A stretch of 64,000 bases of DNA from the NCBI RefSeq assembly GCF_014842875.1, contig NZ_JACYXZ010000005.1, forward strand, positions 171,269-235,268. The letters are read 5' to 3'. The notes under the pieces are model-generated. The model made no database searches. It worked only from the letters and a program-made list of their open reading frames with translations, and was not told the DNA's origin. Both the position numbers and the translations under genes were made by a program. Positions 28,030 to 35,714 of this stretch are shown piece after piece. Within the stretch, counting starts at the first letter, position 1, and every line of letters starts with the position of its first letter. This DNA is from Nocardioides donggukensis (lineage in GTDB: Bacteria; Actinomycetota; Actinomycetes; Propionibacteriales; Nocardioidaceae).

Positions 28030-28596
28030 CTACGTCAGCGCCGGGACCGCGGCCTCGCAGAAGTCGTCGTTGGTGCCGGTCGAGCCGAGGATCAGCTCCT
28101 CCGAGATCACCGTGTCGTCCTCGAAGTCGTCCGGCGTCCCATTGAGGTCGAGCGTCGTCCTGAGGCGAGACTGGCCGGTGTTCTTGGCGATGATCCGCCC
28201 GTCGGAGTCGTACGCCATGGCGAAGCCGGTGCCGAAGCTCACGATCGTCAGCGTGCCGTCGCCGTTGTCCGTCACGTGCAGGTCGGTGAAGCGGGTGATC
28301 TCCCTGCTGGTGATCGTGACACCGGTCTCGGTGTTGGTGAACGAGACGTCGAGTCGGGCATGCGCCGAGAAGTATGTCTCTCCCCGGCGCTGGGTCACCT
28401 GCAGCTGCTCCTCGCCGACCCCCACGATCTCGATGCTGATCCCGGCACCGCAGAAGTCGTCACCTGCGAAGTAGAAGTCGAGGGGCGTCGTGATGCGCGT
28501 GGGTGGCGCCGCGGTCGCGTGACCAGCGCCCAGGAACAGGCCGGCCGTGAGCGCCGCGATGGCGGCGCCGATCGTAGTGCTTCGTGGACGTCGCAT
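28030..28596 (-). CDS. Secreted hypothetical protein
   Basis: 188 aa from the ATG at 28596 (MRRPRSTT), chosen because the signal peptide then starts in the right place. The signal peptide is IGAAIAALTAGLFLGAG followed by HATA-AP (Sec type I). The mature domain is beta-rich, with two cysteines (DDFCGAG and DDFCEAA) that could form one disulfide, and resembles secreted beta-sandwich proteins of unknown function in actinobacteria. It is transcribed convergently with the TULIP-like gene. An AT-rich promoter precedes it. Confidence 0.65.
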   Translation of the reverse strand: MRRPRSTTIGAAIAALTAGLFLGAGHATAAPPTRITTPLDFYFAGDDFCGAGISIEIVGVGEEQLQVTQRRGETYFSAHARLDVSFTNTETGVTITSREITRFTDLHVTDNGDGTLTIVSFGTGFAMAYDSDGRIIAKNTGQSRLRTTLDLNGTPDDFEDDTVISEELILGSTGTNDDFCEAAVPALT

Positions 28597-28639
28597 GAGT
28601 CGCACCGTTCTAAGAGTCGAAGCCACCGCCGAGCGCGGC

Positions 28640-28687
28640 GCGATTTGATATTAGGGCAGTAGTGTGATAATGCGCCACGCTATTATC
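28640..28687 (-). promoter_or_regulatory. AT-rich promoter region with inverted repeat
   Basis: The run is unusually AT-rich for this genome. It holds a -10-like TAATAT on the minus strand (within 28645-28652) and an inverted repeat GATAAT (28666-28671) / ATTATC (28682-28687) separated by 10 bp, which could be a regulator site for the secreted-protein gene. Confidence 0.35.
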
Positions 28688-28703
28688 CGCGCCCACCGGC
28701 CGG

Positions 28704-29774
28704 CTACCGCTCCGCCGGCCGCAGGAAGATCCCCGTGCACGGCTTCGGCTCGAAGTACGTCGTCTTCGGCGGCATCACCTTGCCGGCGTCCGCGAGCCCG
28801 GTGAGCGCCGAGAGCGGCGGCGGCGCCAGCGTGAACAGGGCACCCCCGTCGGCGTCGCACCGCCGGGTCAGCTCGGCGACCGAGGTCCGGGCGGCGGCGA
28901 CCTCGACGGTCGGGGCCGCCCCGGGGCCGAGCTCGGGCAGGCGGTCGAACACCAGTGCCTGCAGCACCTCGACGTCGAGAAGCGGGCCGTGGTCGTCGGC
29001 CGGCCGCCGCCGCACCGCACACCACGACCCCGCGACGTACACACCGATCGTGCCCGGCTCCGGCGCCGGAGACCCGGCCGCCGACGAGACCTCGAAGCCC
29101 CTGGAGAGCAGGCTCAGGAGGTCCGCCGGCTCCACCGGCCCGGTCACCCGTCGGTCGAACGCGGACAGGTGCAGGCCGTCCATCGGGTGCACCACGCAGA
29201 GCAGGCCGGCGACGTCAGGCCTGCCGCCCAGGCGCCACTCCTCGAGCGCCGCGGCGACCCGGTGGTGACCGTCGGCGACGTACAGGTCGGCCGCGGCGAG
29301 CTCCGCGGCCACCGCACCCGTGTCGTCGGCGATCCGCCACACCGCCTGCGGCAGCCCTCCCGGGCCGGCGAAGTCCAGCAGCGGCGGCGTCCCGCACGCG
29401 GCCTCGAGCGCGGCCGTGAACGCGGGCCCCGCGTGGTGCAGCAGCGCCACCAGCGCGGGCCGCTCACCGGTGGTCGCGTGCTGCCGCACCAGCCCCTCGA
29501 CCCGCTGCGGCTGCACCGCCTCGTGCCCGCGCACGCGACCGTCGGCGAACGCCTGGATCGCCACCTCGCACACGATCGCCGTGTGCGGGACGCCGTCGCG
29601 CACCTGCCGGTAGCCGTACAGCGCGGCCGGCACCTCGTCGTACGCCGCCGGGTCGGCCGCCGAGCGCAGGGCGGCGGCCGACGCCTCGTCCGGGGAGTCG
29701 GAGGTGGCGGTGACCAGCCGCTCGGCGTGGTCCTGGCGCACCAACCGCGCCGGGAACGGCCGGACCAGGCTCAC
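28704..29774 (-). CDS. DUF1015 family protein
   Basis: 356 aa from the GTG at 29774, overlapping the SerA-like gene by 4 bp. Family landmarks: RPFPARLV at the start, YVADGHHRVAAALEEW (the ADGHHR signature), LLCVVHPMDGLHLSAFDR, and the final KTTYFEPKPCTGIFLR. DUF1015 genes are routinely neighbours of serA and serC. The fold is related to phosphoglycerate-linked enzymes but the reaction is unsettled. Together with the upstream dehydrogenase it is likely part of a serine or hydroxyacid pathway. Confidence 0.85.
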   Translation of the reverse strand: MSLVRPFPARLVRQDHAERLVTATSDSPDEASAAALRSAADPAAYDEVPAALYGYRQVRDGVPHTAIVCEVAIQAFADGRVRGHEAVQPQRVEGLVRQHATTGERPALVALLHHAGPAFTAALEAACGTPPLLDFAGPGGLPQAVWRIADDTGAVAAELAAADLYVADGHHRVAAALEEWRLGGRPDVAGLLCVVHPMDGLHLSAFDRRVTGPVEPADLLSLLSRGFEVSSAAGSPAPEPGTIGVYVAGSWCAVRRRPADDHGPLLDVEVLQALVFDRLPELGPGAAPTVEVAAARTSVAELTRRCDADGGALFTLAPPPLSALTGLADAGKVMPPKTTYFEPKPCTGIFLRPAER

Positions 29775-30991
29775 CCGTCGTCCCGGTCCAGCGTCACCTG
29801 CGAGACCCCCAGCACGTCGTGGATCGCGCCCAGCGCCGACATCAGCGCCTCCGAGGGCTCGCCGGCGACGTCGATGGAGGCGACGGCGGCGCGGCCGCCG
29901 CGGAAGACGCGGTTCTCCATGTGCTCGACGTTCAGCCCCGCGGTGCTGAGCTCGTCGAGCACCTGCGCCAGCACGCCGACCCGGTCGAGGTGGCGGATTG
30001 TGAGCGTGGTCGAGCCCAGCCGGGTGGGGTCGAGGTTCACGCAGTGCCGCGCCTCCCCGGCCACGAAGGCGTCGACGATCTCGGTCACGCCCGCCGCGAT
30101 CGCACGCTGCGCCTGCTCGGTCGAGGCGCCGATGTGGTGGGTCGCGACCACCTGCGGGTGCCGGGCCAGCGGCGACTCCCACTGGGCCTGGCCGGAGCCC
30201 GGCTCGTCGGCGAAGACGTCCAGCCCGGCCCGCAGCCTCCCGGCGTCGAGCGCCGCCAGCAGCGCGGGCTCGTCGACGACGTCGCCGCGCGAGGTGTTCA
30301 GCAGGATCGCGCCGTCCCGCATCGCCCCGAGGAAGCCCTCGTCGACCAGCCGCCGGGTGTCGTCGTGGGACGGCACGTGCAGGGTGACGATGTCGGAGGT
30401 CGAGAGCAGCTCGGCCATCGAGTCGCACATCGCGATCCCCAGCTCCTCGGCCCGCTCCGCGGCGTACGCCGATCGGCTGGGCTTGGCGAGCGACTGGAGG
30501 TGGATGCCGAACGCCGCCGCGCGCTCGGCCACCGCCAGCCCGATCGAGCCGAGACCGATGATCGCCATGGTCTTCCCGAGCAGCCCGTCGGCCTTGCTGT
30601 AGCGCTGCTTGTCCCACCGGCCCTCGCGCAGGTCGGCCACGGTGTCGGGGATCCGCCGGTCGATCGCGAGCAGCAGCCCCAGCGTGAGCTCGGCGACCGC
30701 GGCGGCGTTGCGGCCGGGCACGTTGGAGACCAGGACGCCGCGGGTGGCGGCGGCGTCGGTGTCGATCGTGTTCGTGCCCGCGCCGGCTCGGATCACCAGT
30801 GCGAGTCGGTCGGCGGCCTCGAACACCGCGCTCGGCACCTTCGTGCTGCGCACCACCAGCACGTCGTACCCGGCGATCCGGCCGGGGAGGTCCTCGGCGG
30901 TGAGCGCCGGCTCCATCACGCACGTGTGGCCGCGCTCCTCGAGCCCGGCGAGCGTCTGCTCGGGGAGCCGGTCGGCGAAGAGCAGGTGCAT
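29771..30991 (-). CDS. serA: D-3-phosphoglycerate dehydrogenase-like protein with ACT domain
   Basis: 406 aa. The D-isomer-specific 2-hydroxyacid dehydrogenase N domain has NTIDTDAA and PGRNAAAVAELTLGLLLAID. The NAD-binding domain has MAIIGLGSIGLAVAERA and the catalytic Arg/Glu/His set (NTSRGDVVDEPAL, LDVFADEP, and THHIGASTEQAQ). A C-terminal ACT domain (about 325-400) ends after LDRDDG. This is the short SerA form that oxidises 3-phosphoglycerate (and often 2-oxoglutarate) with NAD. Pairing with DUF1015 is the usual context. Confidence 0.88.
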   Translation of the reverse strand: MHLLFADRLPEQTLAGLEERGHTCVMEPALTAEDLPGRIAGYDVLVVRSTKVPSAVFEAADRLALVIRAGAGTNTIDTDAAATRGVLVSNVPGRNAAAVAELTLGLLLAIDRRIPDTVADLREGRWDKQRYSKADGLLGKTMAIIGLGSIGLAVAERAAAFGIHLQSLAKPSRSAYAAERAEELGIAMCDSMAELLSTSDIVTLHVPSHDDTRRLVDEGFLGAMRDGAILLNTSRGDVVDEPALLAALDAGRLRAGLDVFADEPGSGQAQWESPLARHPQVVATHHIGASTEQAQRAIAAGVTEIVDAFVAGEARHCVNLDPTRLGSTTLTIRHLDRVGVLAQVLDELSTAGLNVEHMENRVFRGGRAAVASIDVAGEPSEALMSALGAIHDVLGVSQVTLDRDDG

Positions 30992-31174
30992 CGGCGACCT
31001 CCAGGACGTGCTGGTCCGCCGGTGCCGGCGGATCTGCGGTCACGCTAACCCGCTGGAGCGGCCGCACGCCATGGTCCGTCGACACCATGCCGAGCGCTCG
31101 GGTCGGGCCCTGCCCGTCGGCCTCGATCGGTGCCATGATCGGGGGAGACGGTGGCGACGCGCGGGGGTGAGGAC

Positions 31175-31387
31175 ATGGCCTTTCTGTTCACGGTGGTCGG
31201 TGTCGTGCTCGTCGTCGGGGCCCTGGCCTTCCTGGTCCTGCACCGCACCAGCCGTGCCGTGAGACAGCCGACCCACGCGGCTCCGGAGGCCACACGCGGG
31301 GAGCCGTGGACCCGCAGCGACCGGCTCGCGCTCGCCTCGCTGGTGGTCGGGATCGTCTTCGGCGTGCTCGGGCTGATCGTCCGCTGA
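31175..31387 (+). CDS. Small membrane protein
   Basis: 70 aa from the ATG at 31175, chosen over the upstream GTG-type start because GGGGGTGAGGA precedes it. Two hydrophobic helices, MAFLFTVVGVVLVVGALAFL (1-20) and LASLVVGIVFGVLGLIVR (about 53-70), flank a short polar loop. A two-helix membrane protein of unknown role. It stands alone between SerA and the PASTA lipoprotein. Confidence 0.6.
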   Translation: MAFLFTVVGVVLVVGALAFLVLHRTSRAVRQPTHAAPEATRGEPWTRSDRLALASLVVGIVFGVLGLIVR

Positions 31388-31430
31388 TCCGGCGGGGGAA
31401 CCCGCCCCGAGCCGCGCGCGTCGTACCGGC

Positions 31431-32279
31431 ATGCCTCTCAGTGCGCGTCTGCTGTCCCTGGTCGCCGTGGGGGCGTCCGTCGTCCTCGCCTCGTGTGCCG
31501 GCGAGCAGCCGAGCGGCTCCTTCGGGACCGACCGGGCCGCCACCCGGGGCGCCGCCGCATCGGCACCGGGCGATGCCTGGCCGGCGTCGCCGCCGGAGGG
31601 GCACCGCTGGGTCGGCGACCGCGGCGTCGTGGTGGCGGTGCCGGACTGGTGGACGACCGGGGACACGCAGTGCCTGCTGCCCGTGGAGGACACGGTGTAC
31701 GTCGAGACGGGCGCCATGACCGACTGCGCGGCACCGGTCCCGCCCGAGACCCACCGGGAGGTGTCGTCGGTGGCCGTTGTCCCGACCGATCTCGCGCACG
31801 GCGAGCGCCTCGTGGGCGACCTGGTGCCGGACGGGGACGTCAGTGGGCAGGCGGTGTTGACCGGCGAGGAGTGCGGCTGGATCGCCGAGCGGGCCTGCCG
31901 GACCGTGGTGGCGGTGCCCTCGCTGGGCGTGGCCTTCGCGATGTACGTCGCCGACGCCGGCGACGTCGATCCGGCGGTGTTCCGCGACTCCCTGACGCTC
32001 CTCCCCGACGGCTGGACGACGGTGCCGCTGGCTCTCCGGGGCGGCCACACGCCGGTCTGGGGCACGGAGCCCCCGACGACGCGGGACTACGCCCGGCTCC
32101 TGGAGGAGCGCGGCTTCGCGGTGCGCGTCGAGCCGGCGGAGCCGCCGGACTCCCGCACCTCGTCGCTGGTCGCCTCGCTCCCCGAGGGCGCGCTGCTGGA
32201 CATCCAGCCCACCCCCGGCAGCCCCATCGAGGACGGTGCCGAGGTCGTCCTGACCGTGATGCCGCCGCTGCCCGAGTAG
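31431..32279 (+). CDS. Lipoprotein with C-terminal PASTA-like domain
   Basis: 282 aa. Signal peptide with lipobox VLASC (Cys at about 22), then a Gly/Ala/Ser-rich linker. The central domain (about 45-190) is unknown, with three cysteines. The C-terminal about 70 residues (from YARLLEERGFAVRVEPAEPP to VVLTVMPPLPE) have the PASTA pattern: helix, G-F-x-V strand, GALLDIQPTPGSPIEDGAEV, VVLTVM. PASTA domains bind cell-wall muropeptides, so an envelope sensor is plausible. Confidence 0.75.
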   Translation: MPLSARLLSLVAVGASVVLASCAGEQPSGSFGTDRAATRGAAASAPGDAWPASPPEGHRWVGDRGVVVAVPDWWTTGDTQCLLPVEDTVYVETGAMTDCAAPVPPETHREVSSVAVVPTDLAHGERLVGDLVPDGDVSGQAVLTGEECGWIAERACRTVVAVPSLGVAFAMYVADAGDVDPAVFRDSLTLLPDGWTTVPLALRGGHTPVWGTEPPTTRDYARLLEERGFAVRVEPAEPPDSRTSSLVASLPEGALLDIQPTPGSPIEDGAEVVLTVMPPLPE

Positions 32280-32299
32280 GCCTCCGCCGCGGGCGAGGG

Positions 32300-33070
32300 T
32301 CAGGCGGCGCGGAGCTTGCCGGCCAGCGCGGTCAGCGTCGCCTCGTCGAGTCCCAGGCCCTCGCGCAGGTAGCCGTCGAGACCGCCGTACGTCGTCTCGA
32401 CCAGGCGGCGGCTGAGGGCGAGGTACTCCTCTCGCACCTCGAGCACCGGGACCAGGACCGCGACCGCCTCCTCGCCGAGCGCCTCGCGGATGGCCTCCTC
32501 GTAGCCGGCCCGGCTGCGGGCGGAGTAGTCGTTGCTCAGCAGGTAGTCCTCGAAGACGACCTCGTCGTCGACCCCCGCGAGCTCGAGCAGGACGGCGCCC
32601 GCCCAGCCGGTGCGGTCCTTGCCGGCGGTGCAGTGGAAGAGCTGCGGGCCCGGGTCGTGGGCGAGGTGGCCGAAGAGGGAGCCGAGGGCCGCGCGGGAGG
32701 CCGGGTCGAGGACGAAGTCGGTGTAGGCCCGCTCCATCATCGTCACCGTCTCCTCGACGTCCAGGTTGCCGACCGCGTCCGCGGCGCCGACCCCGAGCAC
32801 GTCGTGGTGGTGCCAGGTCGCGCCCGGCACCTCGACGTCGGGGTTGGACTCGATCTCGTCGGCGCGACGCAGGTCGTGGATCGCTGTCAGCCCGAGGCCG
32901 GCGACGACGGCGGCGTCCTCCGGGCTGAGCGCCAGCTGGTTGGAGCGGAAGAAGACCCCGCGCCGGACCCGGCCCCCGTCGCGGGTCGGGTAGCCCTCGC
33001 CCGGGCCGGCGACGTCGCGGAAGTTGTCGGCCGAGGCGAGGCGGAGCAGCTCAGTGGTGGTCACGGGCAC
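32300..33070 (-). CDS. Tyrosine-protein phosphatase
   Basis: 256 aa from the GTG at 33070 (CAGGAAC ribosome-binding site; a second in-frame GTG is at 33064). The P-loop HCTAGKDRTGWAG (about 112-124) has the catalytic Cys-x5-Arg, and NFRDVAG near the start matches the MPtpB/lipid-tyrosine phosphatase family common in actinobacteria. Frames extending further upstream read into a dispersed repeat and are not real coding sequence. Substrate may be a phosphoprotein or phosphoinositide. Convergent with the lipoprotein gene. Confidence 0.85.
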   Translation of the reverse strand: MPVTTTELLRLASADNFRDVAGPGEGYPTRDGGRVRRGVFFRSNQLALSPEDAAVVAGLGLTAIHDLRRADEIESNPDVEVPGATWHHHDVLGVGAADAVGNLDVEETVTMMERAYTDFVLDPASRAALGSLFGHLAHDPGPQLFHCTAGKDRTGWAGAVLLELAGVDDEVVFEDYLLSNDYSARSRAGYEEAIREALGEEAVAVLVPVLEVREEYLALSRRLVETTYGGLDGYLREGLGLDEATLTALAGKLRAA

Positions 33071-33097
33071 AGTGTTCCTGACGGGTGATCGGCGGGT

Positions 33098-33195
33098 GGT
33101 GGTTTCGAGACGGCCTCGTTCCTCGGCCTCCTCAACCACCGGGGTGGGGTGGTGGTTTCGAGACGGCCTCGTTCCTCGGCCTCCTCAACCACCGG
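33098..33195. repeat. Two intergenic copies of the dispersed repeat
   Basis: Copies at 33098-33142 and 33151-33195: ggtggtttcgagacggcctc-gttcctcggcctcctcaacc-accgg. The ends GGTGGTT and AACCACC are inverted repeats. They lie between the phosphatase gene and the cold-shock/DUF1294 gene. Confidence 0.9.
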
Positions 33196-33199
33196 GGGC

Positions 33200-33784
33200 T
33201 CAACCGGCGAAGACCGACACCACGTCGGTCGCGAGCAGCAGGAGCACTCCGCAGTTGATCAGGACCGTGCCCCAGAAGAACGTCCGGAACGGCTGCTTCC
33301 TCGTCTTGTGCCGATAGGCCTGCCGCGCCACCAGCCCGCCCGGCCAGCCGCCGAGCAGGTCGAGGAGGTGCAGGGTCGACTCCGGGATGCGCCGTGACCC
33401 GCGCCGGGCGGCCGCCTTGTCGCTGCCGTAGGAGGTGTACGACAGCAGACTGAGGACGCCGTACGCCGGCAGCACAGAGATGGGGAGCCGGCCGAGCAGC
33501 ACCAGACCCGTCGCCACGGCGGCGAACAGTGCCGCACCGAGGATCGCGGTGAGCAACGCGGGACGCACCGACCCGGAGCGCTTGACGTACCGCACGTCGT
33601 GAGCGCGTCGCCGGTTGCGGTCGTCGTGGCGGACGGCGTACGTGACGCGGTCGCTTGTGGTGGGTCGCTGCCCGCGCGGGAACTCGCTCACGTGCACGAA
33701 GACGCGCGGACCGCCGCCGGCCGGGGTGATGAAGCCGAACCCCCTGCCGTCGTTCCACTCCGCCACCGTGCCCTGCTCGCGCAT
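33200..33784 (-). CDS. Cold-shock domain plus DUF1294 membrane protein
   Basis: 194 aa from the ATG at 33784 (MREQGTVAEWNDGRG). The N-terminal cold-shock domain has GRGFGFITP and RVFVHVSEF, the two RNP-like motifs. After a basic linker comes a DUF1294 membrane part with several helices (PALLTAILGAALFAAVATG, LLGGWPGGLVARQAYRHKTRK and FRTFFWGTVLINCGVLLLLA). The CSD-DUF1294 fusion is a known architecture of unknown function; a nucleic-acid-binding membrane protein is implied. Upstream sequence consists of dispersed repeats. Confidence 0.85.
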   Translation of the reverse strand: MREQGTVAEWNDGRGFGFITPAGGGPRVFVHVSEFPRGQRPTTSDRVTYAVRHDDRNRRRAHDVRYVKRSGSVRPALLTAILGAALFAAVATGLVLLGRLPISVLPAYGVLSLLSYTSYGSDKAAARRGSRRIPESTLHLLDLLGGWPGGLVARQAYRHKTRKQPFRTFFWGTVLINCGVLLLLATDVVSVFAG

Positions 33785-33819
33785 GGGTCCTGTTGTACCG
33801 CTGGTGGGGTGCGGCCGGG

Positions 33820-33929
33820 GGTGGTTTCGAGACGGTCGCTGCGCGACCTCCTCAACCAGCGGGGGTGGGGTGGTTTCGAGACGGCCTCGTTCCTCGGCCT
33901 CCTCAACCACCGGGGCCTCAACCACCGGG
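33820..33929. repeat. Dispersed repeat copies upstream of the DUF2071 gene
   Basis: Copies at 33820-33862 (ggtggtttcgagacggtcgc-type, ending in AACCAGC) and 33870-33912 (cctcgttcctcggcctc type), plus a partial end at 33917-33929. They lie between the cold-shock gene and the DUF2071 pseudogene, which are divergent. Confidence 0.88.
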
Positions 33930-33945
33930 TAGGGAGGATGGCGGG

Positions 33946-34712
33946 GTGACCAGCCCCGAGCCCGTGATGCCGGACGCGCCGGGCTTCCGCGGGCCGGTGC
34001 TCATGAACCAGACTGGCGCGACCTCACCTACCTCCACTGGGCGGTCGAGCCCGAGCGGGTCGCCGGCCTCCTCCCGGCCGGCGTGGTGCCGGACGTCCTC
34101 GAGGGCCGCACGTACGTCGGGCTGGTGCCGTTCCGCATGGTCGACGCCGCACCCGGCCGGCTGCCCGGAGTGCCGTGGCTCGGGTCGTTCCTGGAAACGA
34201 ACGTGCGGCTCTACTCCGTCGACACCACCGGCCGCCGCGGCGTGGTCTTCCTCAGCCTCGACTGCGACCGGCTGCTCGTCGCGGCGGGCGCCAGGCTCGG
34301 GTTCGGCGTGCCGTATCGCTGGGCCCGGATGTCGCACACCGCCCGCCCGGTCCCCGGCGGCTCCGAGCACGAGTACGCCGCGCGGCTACGGCGCCGCGGA
34401 CCGACCACGAGCAGCCGGGTCGTCGTACGCGTCGGCGAGCCGCGGGAGGCGTCCGAGCTGGACCACTTCGTCTCGGCGCGGTGGGGGCTGCACACCCGCC
34501 GACTCGGCAAGCTGCGCTACATCCCCAACCGGCACGGCCGCTGGCCGCTGCACGACGCCGAGCTGGTCGAGCTCGACGATGCGCTGCTGGGGTCGGCCGG
34601 GCTGGGCGAGCTCGCCGAGCGGGAGCCGGACCACGTCGCGTTCAGCCCGGGTGTGCACACGGAGTTCGGACTCGCGGTGGATGCGCGGGAGCCGCGGGAG
34701 CCGCTGGGCTGA
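33946..34712 (+). pseudogene. DUF2071 family protein interrupted by a frameshift
   Basis: The GTG at 33946 has AGGGAGG upstream and opens a frame reading PDAPGFRGPVLMNQ up to about 34011. After that the family-like sequence (WRDLTYLHWAVEPERVAGLL then PAGVVPDVLEGRTYVGLVPF) continues only in the next frame, from about 34013 to the stop at 34712. One missing base near 34012, right after AACCAG, restores the whole protein (about 255 aa). The remaining parts look intact (LKLRYIPNRHGRWPLH, FSPGVHTEFGL). It is a recent pseudogene or a sequencing error. Confidence 0.75.
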
Positions 34713-34713
34713 G

Positions 34714-34863
34714 GGTGGTTTCGAGACGGTCGCTGCGCGACCTCCTCAACCACCGGGCGGCCTTGACCGGCGGGGTGGTTTCGAGACGGTCGCTGCGCGA
34801 CCTCCTCAACCACCGGGGGTGGGTGGTTTCGAGACGGTCGCTGCGCGACCTCCTCAACCACCG
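34714..34863. repeat. Three tandem-spaced copies of the dispersed repeat
   Basis: Copies at 34714-34756, 34774-34816 and 34822-34863, each about 43 bp: ggtggtttcgagacggtcgc-tgcgcgacctcctcaaccac-cgg. The copies are nearly identical, with short unrelated spacers between them. They are the clearest examples of the element seen in frame within genes at 8.8-14.1 kb. Confidence 0.92.
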
Positions 34864-34878
34864 AGCGGCTCCTCGGGG

Positions 34879-35448
34879 TCAGAGGAGGGGGACGAAGCGG
34901 TAGTAGCCGTGCTCGGTGACCTGGACGTCCCCGTGCCGGGGCCGCACCAGGAGCATCCGGCCGGCGACCGGGACCACCAGCCGACCGCCGTCGGCGAGCT
35001 GGGCGACGAGCGGGTCGGGCAGCTCGTCGGCCTCGGCGGAGACCAGGATCCGGTCGTACGGCGCGTGCTCGGGCAGGCCGAGCACCCCGGGACGGGCCTC
35101 GACGATCGAGGCCCACGGCCGCTCGGCGGCGGCGAGGTTCGCCGCCCCCCACGCGGCCAGCTCCGGCAGCAGCTCGACGCCGCACACCGACCCGCGCGGC
35201 CCCACGAGGTGGGCGAGCAGGGCGGTGGTCCACCCCGAGCCGGCGCCCACGTCCAGGACGTGCTGCCCGCGCCGCACCTCGAGCAGCTGCAGCATCGCCT
35301 CGACGGTGCGCGGCTGGCTGTTGGTCTGGCCGTGCCCGATGTCCAGCGGGCCGTCGTACCGGGCACGCCGCCGCCCCCGGCGCGGCAGGAAGCCGGCCCT
35401 CGGGGTCGCGGCGAACGCCGCCGCCACGGGGTCCATCCGGCCAGTCAA
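34879..35448 (-). CDS. Protein-L-isoaspartate O-methyltransferase-like protein
   Basis: 189 aa. Rossmann methyltransferase with PCMT features: N-terminal segment with GHGQTNSQPRTVEAMLQ (the GQTISQP-like PCMT motif) and SAM motif VLDVGAGSGWTTALLA (about 62-77). It lacks the longer C-terminal part of full-length PCMT (about 210 aa) but covers the core. It repairs isoaspartyl residues in aged proteins, or methylates a small molecule. The three repeat copies are on its downstream side. Confidence 0.8.
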   Translation of the reverse strand: MTGRMDPVAAAFAATPRAGFLPRRGRRRARYDGPLDIGHGQTNSQPRTVEAMLQLLEVRRGQHVLDVGAGSGWTTALLAHLVGPRGSVCGVELLPELAAWGAANLAAAERPWASIVEARPGVLGLPEHAPYDRILVSAEADELPDPLVAQLADGGRLVVPVAGRMLLVRPRHGDVQVTEHGYYRFVPLL

Positions 35449-35482
35449 GCACGGGCCGGCGGCCGATCCGACCCGTGAGAGG

Positions 35483-35635
35483 TCAGGGGTGCTTGCGGCG
35501 GAACCCGTCGGTGGGGTGGTCCTGGGCGACCTCGTGCGCGCCGTACATCCGGAACGCGACGTAGGCGCCGGTGGCGACCAGGAGCAGGAAGACCATCCCG
35601 AGCACGAGTGCGATTCCCATGGGCATCATCGACAT
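35483..35635 (-). CDS. 50-aa small membrane protein
   Basis: ATG at 35635, stop TGA at 35483-35485. The sequence begins MSMMPMGIALVLGMVFLLLV followed by ATGAYVAFRMYGAHEV, one transmembrane helix and a polar tail ending in FRRKHP. The ribosome-binding site AGAGGTG precedes it. Too short for standard gene calling, but the start, helix and codon use are convincing. Role unknown. Confidence 0.55.
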   Translation of the reverse strand: MSMMPMGIALVLGMVFLLLVATGAYVAFRMYGAHEVAQDHPTDGFRRKHP

Positions 35636-35714
35636 GACGAGCACCTCTTTTCCGTTCCTTCGACGGTACGTCGGAACGGCGGCGAAAGACCTTACGAGTA
35701 GGGAACGACCCGAC

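Noticed and set aside
33200..33925. Longer start for the cold-shock/DUF1294 gene at 33925
   Set aside because: The extra 47 residues come from dispersed repeats, and the ATG at 33784 begins right at the cold-shock domain.
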